37,106 bases of DNA from the NCBI GenBank assembly GCA_903863885.1, contig CAIPEB010000266.1, positions 1 to 37,106 on the forward strand, given 5' to 3'. Positions 16,042 through 24,857 of the stretch are shown piece by piece. The notes beneath the pieces were generated by a model, which saw nothing but the letters and a program-made list of their open reading frames with translations, had not been told where the DNA came from and made no database searches. This stretch comes from an uncultured Planctomycetaceae bacterium. Lineage in GTDB: Bacteria > Planctomycetota > Planctomycetia > Pirellulales > Pirellulaceae. A program made the translations under genes and the position numbers. The stretch's first letter is position 1, and every line of letters begins with the position of its first letter.

Positions 16042-16106
16042 GGCGGGTCCGAAAGCAGACCCGCCCCGGACGCTATCGGGACCCACCCTCGCATCGCGGG
16101 AGGGTG
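16042..16106. repeat. Two neighbouring intergenic hairpins
   Basis: GGCGGGTC (16042-16049) pairs with GACCCGCC (16058-16065), and CACCCTC (16084-16090) with GAGGGTG (16100-16106). They lie between the esterase stop codon (16130) and the DUF2177 start on the minus strand. They could end the esterase transcript or shape the DUF2177 leader. Similar hairpins often recur as intergenic repeats in planctomycetes, but only one copy is in this window. Confidence 0.45.
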
Positions 16107-16129
16107 AATTGGATTTTCCGTACACGTTC

Positions 16130-17887
16130 TCACAGTCGCGGCTTGGGCGGAGTGACCGGTGCCTCGAAGGGCGGCGCCGCCGCAATGCGCACCTGGCGCA
16201 TCCAGACGGCGTCCGCCGTGGCGGCGTAAAGCGTATTGCCGTGCAGCCGCACATAGCATACCCGCCGGCCGAGTCCAGGCCTGGGAACGATCAGGTTCAC
16301 ACGCCCTGCCTGATCGCAGATCTGAATTCCCGATTCCGTCGCACTCAGCAGCCAACCTTCACGGCTTGTACACATTCCATCCGCATGAGCGGCCGTGCCG
16401 TCGGGCGGAAGGTGAAGTTGAAAGTACGGCTGCTTGAAGTTCAGTCGCCCATCCGCGCCGATCTGGTAGCTGTAGATGAAGCGTCCCGTGAAATCGGCCA
16501 CATACAGCAGTGTCTGGTCGGGCGAGACGGTGATGCCGTTGCAGTTCTCAAAAGTGTCGGCCGGTTCGGCTTTGTGCGTGTCGGAGTTGATATGCCAGAC
16601 CTGTTTGCTTTCCGGATCGGTCACGTAAATCGAGCCATTGTTCAGAGCGACCAGGTCGTTGCTGGCAAAGCCTTCGGCAATCACTTCGGAAGCCCGCGTC
16701 TTGAGATCCCAGGCCAGGATCTTCTTCATGCCGCTGCACGCGCCGTAAAGCCGCCCGTCGCGCCCGATGGCCAGGCCATTGGCCATGCCCGTGTTTTCGA
16801 TGATCAGCTCAGGCTGGCCGCCCGGTTTCACTTGGAAGATCTTCGATGCGGGTACGTCGCTGAAATACAGCGTGCCGTCCGACGTGATGGCCAGACCCTC
16901 CGCCCACTCGTAGCCCTTGCCGATCAGCGTCCATTCCTGATTTTCAGTCAGCAGTTCAGTCGCGCGACTGCTGGAACGGTCGAGATGCGTGCGCACGGGC
17001 TGTGGGTAGTCTTTCCAGAGCCAGCGCATGGCCTGGGGAAAGATCGCGGCGCCGTGATTGTGGTTGTGGCCATCCTCGCCCCAGGCGTTTTCGACTTCGT
17101 AGCCGGCCCATTCCAGTGAGCGGCTCAGGGTCTGGTTGGCCATCCACCAGTCGCCGCCGTAGATGTTCAGATCCTGGCGGCCGTCCTGCAGGAAGATCCG
17201 CAGGGGCTTGGGTTCGGTCTTGCGAACGAGGGTCGCCAGTTCGTCTCCGCCCCGCAGGCCGACATACGTGCCGATCATGGAATAGACTCTTCGAAACGCA
17301 TCGGGCCGATTCCAGGCGGCCGCGAAGGCGCAGATCGCGCCGGAGCTTGCACCGCAGATGCCGCGATCGTTGGGATCCGTGCTGATGCGGACGCCGTGTT
17401 TTGATTCGACGAAGGGAATCATCTCTTCCAGCAGAAATCGCACGTAACGGTCGCTGACGTCGTCGTACTCGAGCGAACGGTTGTACCTCGGCAACGCGTC
17501 ATTGCGGGCGGCCGGCACAACTCCCGGATTGACGAACAGCCCAACCAGCGGCGGGATCGCGTTCTCGTGAATGAGATTGTCGAATACGATCGTCGCTCGC
17601 GAGCCGCTCTTTTCGTTGCAGTAGCCCGCGCCGTCCTGGAAGACCATCAGCGGCGCCGGTTTGTTCGCGTCGATTTGAGCCGGGATGTACACCCAGTAGT
17701 CGCGCTCAGTGCCCGGATAGATGCGGCTTTCGCGGAACGCGCCGGCGATCAGTCTGCCCTTCGCGACGCCATCCTTGCGGACGGATTCGGGCGGCGCGGG
17801 GTAGTTGATCTTCTCTTCCGCCCGGGCCATCAGGCAGCAGAGCATTGCGGGAAGAAGAAAGCAGCCCATGTATCTAATCGCCCGCAT
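16130..17887 (-). CDS. Secreted esterase - SMP-30/gluconolactonase-like fusion
   Basis: This is a 585-residue two-domain protein. After a signal peptide (YMGCFLLPAMLCCLMARA), residues about 45-300 form an alpha/beta hydrolase of the enterochelin-esterase-like (Esterase D/Fes) type: RDYWVYIPAQID, nucleophile Ser181 in GICGASSGAICAF, LQDGRQDLN for the acid, and EDGHNHNHGAA for the His. Residues about 315-580 form an SMP-30/gluconolactonase beta-propeller (YEWAEGLAITSDGTLYFSDV, GMANGLAIGRDGRLYG, NCNGITVSPDQTLLYVADF). The ATG at 17887 has GAGGGT upstream. It could hydrolyse a sugar ester and then a lactone, but the substrate is unknown. Confidence 0.88.
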   Translation of the reverse strand: MRAIRYMGCFLLPAMLCCLMARAEEKINYPAPPESVRKDGVAKGRLIAGAFRESRIYPGTERDYWVYIPAQIDANKPAPLMVFQDGAGYCNEKSGSRATIVFDNLIHENAIPPLVGLFVNPGVVPAARNDALPRYNRSLEYDDVSDRYVRFLLEEMIPFVESKHGVRISTDPNDRGICGASSGAICAFAAAWNRPDAFRRVYSMIGTYVGLRGGDELATLVRKTEPKPLRIFLQDGRQDLNIYGGDWWMANQTLSRSLEWAGYEVENAWGEDGHNHNHGAAIFPQAMRWLWKDYPQPVRTHLDRSSSRATELLTENQEWTLIGKGYEWAEGLAITSDGTLYFSDVPASKIFQVKPGGQPELIIENTGMANGLAIGRDGRLYGACSGMKKILAWDLKTRASEVIAEGFASNDLVALNNGSIYVTDPESKQVWHINSDTHKAEPADTFENCNGITVSPDQTLLYVADFTGRFIYSYQIGADGRLNFKQPYFQLHLPPDGTAAHADGMCTSREGWLLSATESGIQICDQAGRVNLIVPRPGLGRRVCYVRLHGNTLYAATADAVWMRQVRIAAAPPFEAPVTPPKPRL

Positions 17888-17955
17888 GGTGACCCTCGAT
17901 TGATGGAGTGCTGCGTCTGCCGGTGGTTCGCGTCGATCCTCGCAGTTTGCAAAGC

Positions 17956-18110
17956 CGGCCGTTGAATTGCCGAGTCGTATCGCGAAATGACAATGGGCGG
18001 CACCCGTGGTCTCGACCACGAGTGCCACCCCGATCGCTCATGCAATTCAATCCCCAGTTGCCGTCCGGTTCCGGCACGGCCGTTCAATTTCCGCGCTATC
18101 GCGAAGTACG
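17956..18110. repeat. Composite intergenic repeat with nested inverted repeats
   Basis: An inner hairpin has 16-bp arms (17995-18010 and 18015-18030), two mismatches and a CTCG loop. It is framed by 9-bp inverted repeats TTGAATTGC (17962-17970) and GCAATTCAA (18042-18050). A degenerate direct repeat of about 32 bp also occurs at 17956-17988 and 18077-18107 (CGGCCGTT, AATT, TATCGCGAA shared). The element fills most of the gap between the ThuA-DUF1080 and esterase genes. Confidence 0.65.
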
Positions 18111-18136
18111 GATCGTATTTCGCGAGTCTCGCAGGT

Positions 18137-19453
18137 TCAGATCTTCCGCAGGTTGATTTCGCGGACGACGATTCGCATCGCCTTGAATTCATCTCCCTGA
18201 TGCACCTGGAAGCCGATCTTGCCCTGGCTCGATGTGTCATCGCAGACGTCGGCAACCTGTTTGCCGTTCAGGATGATGGTCTGACGCTGGCCCACAGAAC
18301 GAATGACCATCGTATTCCAGCCCTCGCGATCTACGATCTTCGGGTCGGTATTGGTGGCGATGAACATCTTGCCGGTGCAGTATAGAGACCCGGTAAGTGC
18401 GTAAGGCTGTTTGTATTCGAGGATGTCGGCCTGGTACGACTTGTCGGCGGACTGATAGCGGTACCAGACGCCGCTGTTGCCCGGCCATTCCATTCGGAAC
18501 GTGACGGTCAGCTCGAAATCATCGTAGGACTTTTCCGTGAGCAGATCGCCCGGCGCGCCATTCTCGCCCTGGCGTCCGACCAGCGTGCCGTTCTCGACTT
18601 CCCAGCGAGCCTTGCCTTCGGCCTTCCAGCCGGTCAGGTCCTTGCCGTTGAAGAGCGGAGTTGCGGCGGCTTCGGGCTCGGTGGGCCGCCCGGCCGTCCA
18701 GCGGATGCCGCGCGCGATCAACTGGCGGTAGGTCGGGTTTTCGTACGCGAAGTGATCGTGTCCCAACTGAAGCAGGAAGACGCGGCTGCGCTCGTACGTC
18801 GTGACCCAGGCCAATTCGGGATCGCTCTTGGGATGTTTGGTCGTCAGCAGCACGTGCACCTGCGGGGAGGTGTCGTAGTTGCTGTAGGTCTCGTCGTGGA
18901 TGGTGAAATCCTTGAGCCCGCGCGTGATGGGGTGATCGGCATCCGCGATCGTGACGTCGATATCCTGGTCGTGATCGTAGCCGGACTTTGCCACGGTCTT
19001 TCCGTCCACCACGGTGTCCTGGACGCGGAATCGGCCGCCGATGATCTTCTCGTATTCGGGCCAGTTCGCGTGCGCACCCATCGTATGATGCAGCGCGACG
19101 ATGCCGATGCCCTGCTTTAGCAGCGCGACGTAGTCCTTCTGCTGTTCGGGCGTGATACCCTGGGCCCACATGTCGTAGAAGACCACCACGTCCGTGTTCT
19201 TGGCCAGCTCGGGCTTCAGCAGTTCAGCCGCCTTGGGGAAGGTCTCGTATCGGACCGTGATGTCCGGAATCGACTTGAACATCGCCTCGAACTGCGGCTC
19301 CTCGTATGCGTGTCCGCCCGTAATGACCAGCACCCGCAGCTTGGCTGCCGCGGGCGATGCGGGCTCTGCGCTCCAATTGACGCGAGCAATCAACAGCGCC
19401 AGACCGGCAACGGTCCAGCCCAACCATCGCCTGCCGATGGACCTATGGAACAT
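18137..19453 (-). CDS. ThuA-like - DUF1080 (3-keto-disaccharide hydrolase) fusion
   Basis: The 438-residue protein has a signal-anchor-like N-terminus (RRWLGWTVAGLALLIARVNW). The ThuA-like domain follows at about 38-265 (RVLVITGGHAYEEPQFE, VVFYDMWAQGITPEQQ, GIVALHHTMGAHANWPEYEK, VTTYERSRVFLLQLGHD). A DUF1080 beta-sandwich then covers about 270-438 (TPLFNGKDLTGWKAEGKARW, DFELTVTFRMEWPGNSGVWY, GKIGFQVHQGDEFKAMRI). DUF1080 (PF06439) members hydrolyse 3-keto-glycosides, and ThuA-like proteins are tied to keto-sugar (trehalose/sucrose) use, so the fusion points to a keto-disaccharide pathway. The ATG at 19453 has AGGAGAG upstream. Confidence 0.92.
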   Translation of the reverse strand: MFHRSIGRRWLGWTVAGLALLIARVNWSAEPASPAAAKLRVLVITGGHAYEEPQFEAMFKSIPDITVRYETFPKAAELLKPELAKNTDVVVFYDMWAQGITPEQQKDYVALLKQGIGIVALHHTMGAHANWPEYEKIIGGRFRVQDTVVDGKTVAKSGYDHDQDIDVTIADADHPITRGLKDFTIHDETYSNYDTSPQVHVLLTTKHPKSDPELAWVTTYERSRVFLLQLGHDHFAYENPTYRQLIARGIRWTAGRPTEPEAAATPLFNGKDLTGWKAEGKARWEVENGTLVGRQGENGAPGDLLTEKSYDDFELTVTFRMEWPGNSGVWYRYQSADKSYQADILEYKQPYALTGSLYCTGKMFIATNTDPKIVDREGWNTMVIRSVGQRQTIILNGKQVADVCDDTSSQGKIGFQVHQGDEFKAMRIVVREINLRKI

Positions 19454-19603
19454 GTCATCTCTCCTGTGGTTGCGGAACTTGGGACGTATTCCCCTGGGAG
19501 TCTTCGGATCATCGACGATCACAGCAAAGCCGAACGGACGCGGCCGCTGCCGTCACTCGTGCGACGCCGCGAGTTCGCTGCCGACTCACTCCTGTCGGCG
19601 GTC

Positions 19604-19632
19604 AGTATATCTCGCCGGCTGGCCCATGTCGG
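19604..19632 (-). promoter_or_regulatory. Candidate promoter of the ThuA-DUF1080 gene
   Basis: On the minus strand CCGACA (19632-19627), 17 bases, then TATACT (19609-19604) match the -35/-10 consensus at 4/6 and 5/6. It lies about 150 bases before the ATG at 19453. Confidence 0.4.
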
Positions 19633-19716
19633 CACTTGCGCCGGTTTGAAAGCCAATTCGGGGGAACTCGCACCGTCGGTACGACCGGATTCCGTCTGCG
19701 AAGATCGTGACTTGGT

Positions 19717-19743
19717 CAGCGCTTCCGGAACAGCGCTTCCGGA
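19717..19743. repeat. Tandem duplication of CAGCGCTTCCGGA
   Basis: Two exact 13-mers at 19717-19729 and 19731-19743, one base apart, abut the stop codon of the UroD-like gene. They probably arose by slippage; no function is evident. Confidence 0.7.
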
Positions 19744-20946
19744 TCAGCGGTAGCGCCCCGCGCTGAGGGCCGTGTCGAACATGGCGACGAGGTTTTCCGG
19801 CGGAACGGCCGCCTGGACGTTGTGCACGGACGCGAAGACATAGCCGCCGCCCGGCGCGAAATGCCGGATGTGCAATTCGACCTCGCGGGCGACCTCCTCC
19901 GGGGAACCGAAGGGGAGGGTCTTCTGGCAATCAAGCGATCCGCCCCAGAAGACCAGCCGGCTGCCGAATTCCTGCTTCAGCTTCGCCATGTCCATGTTCC
20001 GCGCGCTGGTCTGCACCGGGTTCAGGATGTCGACGCCCATTTCGATCAGCGAAGGGATCAGCGGAAAGATGGCGCCGTCGGAGTGGAGGAACACCTTCAT
20101 ATCCGTGTTCTGGTGAACCCAGTCCAGGCCGCGTTTGTAGAACGGCATGACCTGCCGGCGGAACATGTTCACGGAAAGAAACGGAGCGTCCTGAGTCCCG
20201 AAGTCGTCGTTGAACTGCAGGATCTGCACTCGATTGCCGACGGCCTGAACGAATCGCTTCAGGTTCTCGAGCCAGGTGCAGACGAGCTTGTCGAACAGGG
20301 CGGACACGTAGTCCGGCTCGGTGGCGAACGTGACCATCCAGGCGGAAAAATCGCCGGTACCCAGTCCATAGAACAGTTCGTACGGCGGGCCCAGCGGCGC
20401 GATAATCGCGAAATCGGTGTTCTGGTACAGCGATTCGGCCTGCAGCCGGTAGTGTTCGCATTCCTCGTCCGAAAGCAGCGGCAGTTTGAGCGTGTCGATG
20501 TCCGCGTGGGCCGCGCCGGGGTACTTGTCGATCCGATCGAAATAGTGGCCGTCCAGCGGCATGCGCGCCATCGGCTCGCCGTTGCGCAGCAGTACGAGGT
20601 CGCCGCCCGGTTCGCGGACCGGTTCGAAGCCGCCCGGCACTTCGACGGGCGTTCCGTCAAAAAGCCGCCAGGGCTTCCACCGCTCGTTGCGGATGCCGAA
20701 CGCCACGTCGGGGCGGTAGAGTCCGATCACATCCGCGCCGAATCGTTCGAGCACCGGTCGTTCGATCTCGGCCAGCACCTGGTACATGTCGTAGACGCGG
20801 GTCGGAGACTGAATTCCCAGATGCTGCTTCAGCCGGTGGTACGTGGAAGCGGCAATGCCGGATTGCCGCGTGCCGCCGACGTCGATCGGTATGCGGTCCG
20901 GTTCCTGGTGGTTCAGGGCGCAAAGCACGCGCTGGCGTGAGTTCAT
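19744..20946 (-). CDS. Uroporphyrinogen-decarboxylase-like (URO-D family) methyltransferase
   Basis: The 400-residue URO-D-superfamily protein is of the catabolic/methyltransferase branch rather than haem HemE: it begins MNSRQRVLCALNHQEPDRIP, typical of MtaA/MtbA-like proteins. Further blocks are LGPPYELFYGLGTGDFSAWM, ILQFNDDFGTQDAPFLS, KVFLHSDGAIFPLIPSLIEMG and GGGYVFASVHNVQAAVPPEN. HSDG followed by NPVQTSA matches the H-C-G...NPVQ region of the family, but the Cys of a zinc-binding HxCG is Asp-substituted here. The start codon overlaps the stop of the upstream homocysteine-methyltransferase-like gene (ATGA), implying translational coupling. The likely job is methyl transfer or a demethylation pathway; the substrate is unknown. 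Confidence 0.85.
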   Translation of the reverse strand: MNSRQRVLCALNHQEPDRIPIDVGGTRQSGIAASTYHRLKQHLGIQSPTRVYDMYQVLAEIERPVLERFGADVIGLYRPDVAFGIRNERWKPWRLFDGTPVEVPGGFEPVREPGGDLVLLRNGEPMARMPLDGHYFDRIDKYPGAAHADIDTLKLPLLSDEECEHYRLQAESLYQNTDFAIIAPLGPPYELFYGLGTGDFSAWMVTFATEPDYVSALFDKLVCTWLENLKRFVQAVGNRVQILQFNDDFGTQDAPFLSVNMFRRQVMPFYKRGLDWVHQNTDMKVFLHSDGAIFPLIPSLIEMGVDILNPVQTSARNMDMAKLKQEFGSRLVFWGGSLDCQKTLPFGSPEEVAREVELHIRHFAPGGGYVFASVHNVQAAVPPENLVAMFDTALSAGRYR

Positions 20947-21815
20947 CGGCCGACTCGCTTGGCAACGGCGCGAATGAAGTCGGGTCCGGTCCCGCAGCAT
21001 CCGCCGACAAAATTGGCTCCGGCTTCGATCAGCTGTTCGATGGCTTCCGCGAACGCGTCCGCACCGGTGGCGTAGGTGACCACCCCGTCGTGATACTGCG
21101 GCAGGCCGGCGTTCGGTTTCATCCAGATCGGCAGTTGCGTTACCGCGCGCATCCTGCGGCAGATCGCGATGTAGCCTGCCGCGCCTTGTCCGCAGTTGGC
21201 TCCCACGACATCGGCGCCAGCCGCCTCGAGTTCCGCGGCAGCCTTCTCGACGGTCGTGCCCATCATGGTGCGATCGAGGTCCTTGCCGCTGTCGAAAACC
21301 AGACAGACGACGATCGGCAATCCGGTTGGTTTCGCGGCAGCCAGCGCGATCTTCGCCTCGGTCACGTCGGCCATGGTTTCGATCACAATCGCGTCGGCTC
21401 CGGCTTCAGCCAGGCTCCGGGCCTGCTCGCCGAAGACCTGCATCAGTTCGTCCTCGGTCGTCTGGCCCATGAAAATCATCTTTCCGGTCGGGCCCATCGA
21501 GGCAAACACGCGTGCCCGGCCATCGCAGGCGCGCCGCGAGATTTGCACGCCGGCGGCGTTGATTTCCTTCATCTTGCCGTCCAGGCCGTGGCCGGCGAGG
21601 GTCATTCGATTGGCCTGGAACGTGTTCGTCAGGACGATCTGGCTGCCGGCATCGATGTACGCCCGCGGCACCTCCTCCACGCGATCCGGATGAGTGAGGT
21701 TCCAGGCGTCGGGCGAAGCGCCCTGCTCCAGACCGCGCGCCTGCAATTGGGTTCCCCAGGCTCCGTCCGAGAGCACTGGGCCGTTCGAGAGCATTTGGGC
21801 AAGCAATGGATGCAT
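20943..21815 (-). CDS. Homocysteine S-methyltransferase-family protein
   Basis: The 290-residue TIM-barrel protein of the Hcy methyltransferase family (as in BHMT, MmuM and the MetH N-domain) has LSDGAWGTQLQARGLE at the start and the zinc ligands Cys208 (GANCGQG) and Cys273/Cys274 (GGCCGTGP). The family transfers a methyl group to a thiol, usually homocysteine. The ATG at 21815 has GGGGAT upstream at slightly long spacing. Its last four bases overlap the UroD-like gene. No corrinoid-binding protein lies nearby, so the methyl carrier, if any, is encoded elsewhere. Confidence 0.9.
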   Translation of the reverse strand: MHPLLAQMLSNGPVLSDGAWGTQLQARGLEQGASPDAWNLTHPDRVEEVPRAYIDAGSQIVLTNTFQANRMTLAGHGLDGKMKEINAAGVQISRRACDGRARVFASMGPTGKMIFMGQTTEDELMQVFGEQARSLAEAGADAIVIETMADVTEAKIALAAAKPTGLPIVVCLVFDSGKDLDRTMMGTTVEKAAAELEAAGADVVGANCGQGAAGYIAICRRMRAVTQLPIWMKPNAGLPQYHDGVVTYATGADAFAEAIEQLIEAGANFVGGCCGTGPDFIRAVAKRVGR

Positions 21816-21857
21816 GCTCGCAAGATCCCCGAGGTGAATGGTGCATTAAACCCGCCG

Positions 21858-21871
21858 CGCGGCATGCCGCG
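21858..21871. promoter_or_regulatory. 14-bp perfect palindrome upstream of the methyltransferase pair
   Basis: CGCGGCATGCCGCG is fully symmetric and lies 43 bases before the ATG at 21815. It could be an operator, although GC-rich DNA yields such palindromes by chance. Confidence 0.3.
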
Positions 21872-21983
21872 TACGCAATGCGAGAGCCGCAGCGATGAAC
21901 ACCGCGGCGCAGGCTAATGTGACCTACGGCCGAGGGCTTCGCAAGGGCCGATCCGCACGGCGGTTGATCCGCAGAGAACGATT

Positions 21984-22005
21984 CCGTTCCGCCGGTTCCG
22001 AACGG
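21984..22005 (-). terminator. Hairpin just after the NtrC-type regulator gene
   Basis: CCGTTC (21984-21989) pairs with GAACGG (22000-22005) around a 10-nt loop, four bases beyond the stop codon of the minus-strand gene at 22010. No T-tract follows, so termination is uncertain. Confidence 0.3.
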
Positions 22006-22009
22006 GCGA

Positions 22010-23380
22010 TCAAGGCTTGTCGTCGGCGACGCCGTACTGCTTCAATTTTCGATAGAGCGTCTTGCGATCCAATCCGAGGACGCGCGAGGCGACCGACTTG
22101 TTGTCGCCGACGGTCTGAAGCACGTGCAGGATGTACCGGCGCTCGAGATCTTCGAGCGAGACAAGCTCCGTCGGATCATCTCCTCCCACGTACACCTGGG
22201 ACCTGCGGTAGTCTCGGATCTTCTGCGGCAGGTCCTCGACGGCGATCTTGTCGTAACGCGTCAGCGCCACGGCGCGTTCCATGACGTTGCGAAGCTCGCG
22301 GACGTTTCCGGGCCAGGAATAGTCGAGCAGCCGCTCGGCCGTGTTTTCCGATATGCCCACGACGTTCTTGCCGCTCCGCTGGGCCAGTGTCGTCACGAAA
22401 TGCTGCGCCAACAGCAGCACGTCGGTGCCTCGAGCTCGCAGCGGCGGCACCTCGATGGCGATGACGTTGATGCGAAAAAACAGGTCCTCGCGGAACCGTT
22501 TCTCCTCAACGGCGCCTTCCAGATCCCGGTTCGTTGCGGAGAGCAGGCGGACGTCGAAAGCCACCTCGCGGTCGCTGCCCACGGGGCGGAGTCTGCTTTC
22601 TTCGAGGGCCCTGAGCAGCTTGGGCTGCATGAGCAGCGGCATCTCGCCGATTTCGTCGAGAAACAGCGTTCCGCCCGTTGCTTCCAGAAAAAGGCCCTTG
22701 CGATCCGTGCGCGCGTCGGTGAAGGCGCCCCGTGCATGACCGAACAATTCGCTCTCCAATAGCGACTCGGGCACGGCCGAACAGTTGACCGCCACGAACG
22801 GATACTGCGCCCGCCGGCTCCGCTTGTGGATCGAGCGCGCGACGAGTTCCTTGCCGGTTCCGCTTTCGCCCATGATCAGGATCGACGACTCGGAATCCGC
22901 GATCCGCTCGAGCTGATCGTACAGGTCATGCATCGCCGCGCTCTGGCCGATCATCTCGCCGAACCGGCTGCTGCGTCCCACGGCCTCGCGCAGAACCTTG
23001 ACCTGCTCCTGCAGATGGTGCTGCCTGACGGCGCGTTCCAGCGTGAGCGCGAGCATGTCCATTTCGATCGGCTTGGTGATGAAGTCGTAGGCGCCGGCGC
23101 GGATGGATGCTACCGCGGTTTCCAGGCTGCCGAAGGCCGTCATCACTACCACGGGTATGTCCGGCCGATTCACCGCGACCTGCTCGCAAAGCTGCAGCCC
23201 GTTGGTTCCGGGCATGCGGACGTCGGTCAGCACCACGTCGAAAGGCTCTTCCTTGATCGCGCGGAGCGCTTCGGTGGCCGAGGTGAACCAAGACGAGGCG
23301 AACCCCCGGATCCGCAGGTCCGTCTGAATCAACTCGCACATGCTGCGCTCGTCGTCGACAATCAGGACTTTGCCCGGCAT
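22010..23380 (-). CDS. NtrC-family sigma-54-dependent response regulator
   Basis: The 456-residue protein has the full NtrC layout. The receiver (1-120) has phospho-acceptor Asp53 in VVLTDVRMP and Lys103 before Pro. The AAA+ domain has Walker A GESGTGKE (171-178), Walker [11 protein letters not shown] (236-245) and arginine-finger region [11 protein letters not shown]. The C-terminal Fis-type helix-turn-helix is [20 protein letters not shown]. The sigma-54 contact loop reads GAFTDA (218-223) instead of GAFTGA, a variant that should be tested but occurs in active members. The ATG at 23380 lies four bases after the kinase stop codon, so the two form an operon. Targets are unknown; a sigma-54-like promoter lies at 26646-26660. 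Confidence 0.93.
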   Translation of the reverse strand: MPGKVLIVDDERSMCELIQTDLRIRGFASSWFTSATEALRAIKEEPFDVVLTDVRMPGTNGLQLCEQVAVNRPDIPVVVMTAFGSLETAVASIRAGAYDFITKPIEMDMLALTLERAVRQHHLQEQVKVLREAVGRSSRFGEMIGQSAAMHDLYDQLERIADSESSILIMGESGTGKELVARSIHKRSRRAQYPFVAVNCSAVPESLLESELFGHARGAFTDARTDRKGLFLEATGGTLFLDEIGEMPLLMQPKLLRALEESRLRPVGSDREVAFDVRLLSATNRDLEGAVEEKRFREDLFFRINVIAIEVPPLRARGTDVLLLAQHFVTTLAQRSGKNVVGISENTAERLLDYSWPGNVRELRNVMERAVALTRYDKIAVEDLPQKIRDYRRSQVYVGGDDPTELVSLEDLERRYILHVLQTVGDNKSVASRVLGLDRKTLYRKLKQYGVADDKP

Positions 23381-23384
23381 TGAT

Positions 23385-24857
23385 CTAAGGCTCCTGCGGA
23401 AGATAAACGGTGAAGCGGCTTCCCCGCCCGACCCGGCTTTCGACATCGATCCAGCCGCCATGATCATCGACGATTCCGTAGGCGATCGACAGGCCCAGCC
23501 CCGTGCCTTCGCCGACGTCCTTGGTCGTGAAGAACGGTTCGAAGATCTGCTCGAGGTGTTCCGGCGAGATTCCCGCGCCTTCGTCCGCAATTGAGATCGC
23601 GAGATAGTCCCGTTCCGGACCGCTTGCGGAACCGCGGCTGCTCCGGTGCCGCGTCTCGGCCGTAACATCGACACGTCCGCCGAGCGGCATGGATTGAATT
23701 GCGTTGACGAGGATGTTCGTCAGCACCTGCTGGATCTGGGCCTGATCCACGTCGACGAGAAGCGGTTGCGGTCCGGCGGTCCATTCCATCGTCACCTGCT
23801 TCTTCTCCGCCAGGGGACGCAGCAGTTCCAGCGTCCGGGCAATCAGGTCCCGGGCGTCCGTGTTCACCCGCCGCACGCTTCGCTGGCGGGCAAAGTCCAG
23901 CAGTTGCCGGATGATCCCCGTAATCCGGTCGGCTTCGCTCTTGATGGCGTAAGCGCTGGCCTGCAGTTCTTCGGGAGTCAATTTGCCGGAGGCGATCAGC
24001 GCAGCCCGGCCCGACACGACGTTCAAGGGCGTTCCCATCTCGTGCGCGATGCCGGCTGCCAGCCGCCCGACGGTCTTCAGCCGGTCGGCATGCCGCAACT
24101 GTTCCAGCGCGGCAAGACGCTGGGCCGTTTCGGCGCGGATCTGATCCTGCTGGCTTGCGAGCTGGTCGCACATCTGATTCAGCGCGCCGGCCAGTTCACT
24201 CATTTCATCGCGTCCCTTGACTCGCAGCGGTTGCGAGAAGTCGCCTCGGCCTGCCCGCCGTGTCTTGTCGATCAGTCCCTCGAGCGGACGCGCAATCCAG
24301 CGAACGCCCGCGAAGTAGACCATGCCCAGCGCGACAGCCGCCATCATGCCGATCGACGTCAGCGCGGACACGATCGTGTCGCGAGTCTGTTCCTCGAGCG
24401 ATTTGAGCGACCGCGTAAACTCCAGCGCGCCCTGACGCGTCTCGTCGACGAGGACCGGGCAGTAAACATGCAACTGCTGCTCGCCGGACTCGTCACGCGT
24501 CAGGAGCCACTCCGTGCCGCCGCGACTCCCCGATTGCCCGTCTCCCGACTGTCCGCTCGCCGTTTCAAAGCCGTAGCTTCGCTCCTTCGGCAGGGTCGAT
24601 GCCCAAACCCATCGCACTTCCAGCTGACTGTCGTGCGGAGCGAGCCGGTCGATTGCGTCCATCAATCCGTCCAGGCCCTGATCGCGCCACGCGGCAACGA
24701 GCTGCTCATCCATCTTCTGGGTCGTGCGCATGGCCAGCTCACGCTCGCGGCGAGTGAACCGGTCGTAGGCCCTCTGAACTGTGAAGTAACTTGCCACGGC
24801 CGTCATCGACATGACTGCCAGCAGGAACACCAGCATCAACTTGGCGGCGAGTTTCAT
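23385..24857 (-). CDS. NtrB-type membrane sensor histidine kinase
   Basis: The 490-residue kinase has a transmembrane helix at about 7-27 and an extracytoplasmic sensor region at about 28-165 with a low-complexity [14 protein letters not shown] stretch. A second helix lies at about 166-186, followed by HAMP ([20 protein letters not shown]) and a DHp with phospho-His272 in [17 protein letters not shown]. The ATPase domain has an N-box ([10 protein letters not shown], Asn385), G1 DEGAG (425-429) and G2 GTGLGLS (451-457). It would phosphorylate the NtrC-type regulator encoded immediately downstream. The signal sensed is unknown. The ATG at 24857 is the only start that precedes the first helix. 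Confidence 0.93.
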   Translation of the reverse strand: MKLAAKLMLVFLLAVMSMTAVASYFTVQRAYDRFTRRERELAMRTTQKMDEQLVAAWRDQGLDGLMDAIDRLAPHDSQLEVRWVWASTLPKERSYGFETASGQSGDGQSGSRGGTEWLLTRDESGEQQLHVYCPVLVDETRQGALEFTRSLKSLEEQTRDTIVSALTSIGMMAAVALGMVYFAGVRWIARPLEGLIDKTRRAGRGDFSQPLRVKGRDEMSELAGALNQMCDQLASQQDQIRAETAQRLAALEQLRHADRLKTVGRLAAGIAHEMGTPLNVVSGRAALIASGKLTPEELQASAYAIKSEADRITGIIRQLLDFARQRSVRRVNTDARDLIARTLELLRPLAEKKQVTMEWTAGPQPLLVDVDQAQIQQVLTNILVNAIQSMPLGGRVDVTAETRHRSSRGSASGPERDYLAISIADEGAGISPEHLEQIFEPFFTTKDVGEGTGLGLSIAYGIVDDHGGWIDVESRVGRGSRFTVYLPQEP

